DNA from: Desulfarculales bacterium UBA702
Lineage (GTDB): Bacteria > Desulfobacterota > Syntrophobacteria > Syntrophobacterales > Syntrophobacteraceae
Assembly: GCA_002298165.1 (NCBI GenBank)
Contig: DBMI01000048.1
Span: 1-64,000, forward strand
DNA: 64,000 bases
Direction of reading: 5' to 3'
Part shown: one piece after another, positions 63,936 through 64,000 of the stretch
Layout of the letters: each line of letters begins with the position of its first letter
How positions within the stretch are numbered: position 1 is the stretch's first letter
Position numbers and translations under genes: made by a program
The notes under the pieces: model-generated
The model's database searches: none
Told to the model about the DNA's origin: nothing
What the model saw: only the letters and a program-made list of their open reading frames with translations

Positions 63936-64000
63936 CTCCTCCCGGTTTGCCTGATGCAGGCCTGTCGAGTTCCTTCCTGATCGCCATTCCCAGCTTCTCC
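63922..64000 (-). CDS. C-terminal end of an upstream gene, partial
   Basis: The minus strand from the window edge is open for 25 codons, reading EKLGMAIRKELDRPASGKPG and a short acidic tail, ending with TGA at 63922-63924. It overlaps the first 14 bases of the pseudouridine synthase gene, an arrangement common in operons. Too short to identify. Confidence 0.45.
   Translation of the reverse strand, partial: EKLGMAIRKELDRPASGKPGGDEDD

Noticed and set aside
1..64000. tRNA, rRNA, CRISPR arrays, transposases, integrases
   Set aside because: None could be recognised on either strand by inspection; a tRNAscan or CRISPR search would be needed to exclude them formally.

Overview
The window is about 64 kb of bacterial chromosome. 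It is gene-dense, with a GC content near the mid-50s by eye. The gene content suggests an anaerobic or metabolically flexible Gram-negative bacterium of the Desulfobacterota (former Deltaproteobacteria) type: KdsB (LPS Kdo), an HAE1 RND pump, GlnE, a stand-alone FMN glutamate synthase, an iron-sulfur PurF, a PduL-type phosphotransacylase and very large multi-PAS kinases. The phylum is an inference; no rRNA or tRNA gene was seen to anchor it.

Layout. 0.1-4.1 kb: stand-alone glutamate synthase-like protein, then a sorbosone-dehydrogenase-like propeller with a c-type cytochrome. 4.1-9.8 kb: a GlnD-like protein with a degenerate nucleotidyltransferase site, a CoA-binding protein, RmuC and an HdeD-like membrane protein. 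10.2-19.4 kb: a PC4-like DNA-binding protein, an M48 protease with TPRs, PurF, CarB, CarA and KdsB. 19.6-25.6 kb: GlnE, a VapBC toxin-antitoxin pair with a clear operator, a small coupled protein, a secreted 5'-nucleotidase and an alpha/beta hydrolase. 25.6-34.7 kb: RND permease plus membrane fusion protein, a thioesterase, a 1008-residue TPR lipoprotein and RmlA. 34.9-44.4 kb: YaiI-like protein, TypA/BipA, a secreted nitroreductase-fold protein, the fused acetate enzyme, HemW and LepA. 44.6-53.9 kb: three related histidine kinases, an Rcp1-like response regulator and a two-TM ion channel. 54.0-57.6 kb: a 14-TM MFS exporter and acetyl-CoA synthetase. 57.6-62.8 kb: an accessory island with palindromic repeats, a decayed RHS/YD-repeat gene, an AT-rich membrane protein and a restriction-modification pair. 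63.2-64.0 kb: an RluA-family pseudouridine synthase and the tail of another gene.

The most unusual object is the 776-residue polypeptide at 38478-40808. It joins a cyclic-nucleotide-binding-like domain, a complete acetate kinase and a complete PduL phosphotransacylase, so one chain could convert acetyl-CoA + Pi + ADP to acetate + CoA + ATP under ligand control. Acetyl-CoA synthetase (AcsA) lies 15 kb away and would run the opposite direction. Three proteins carry altered key residues while the rest of the protein is kept: the GlnD-like protein (both NTase metal aspartates lost), the first histidine kinase (phosphoacceptor His to Asn) and the cNMP domain (phosphate-binding Arg to Thr). Two families of short dispersed palindromes occur in gaps, one with a compensatory base-pair change between copies.
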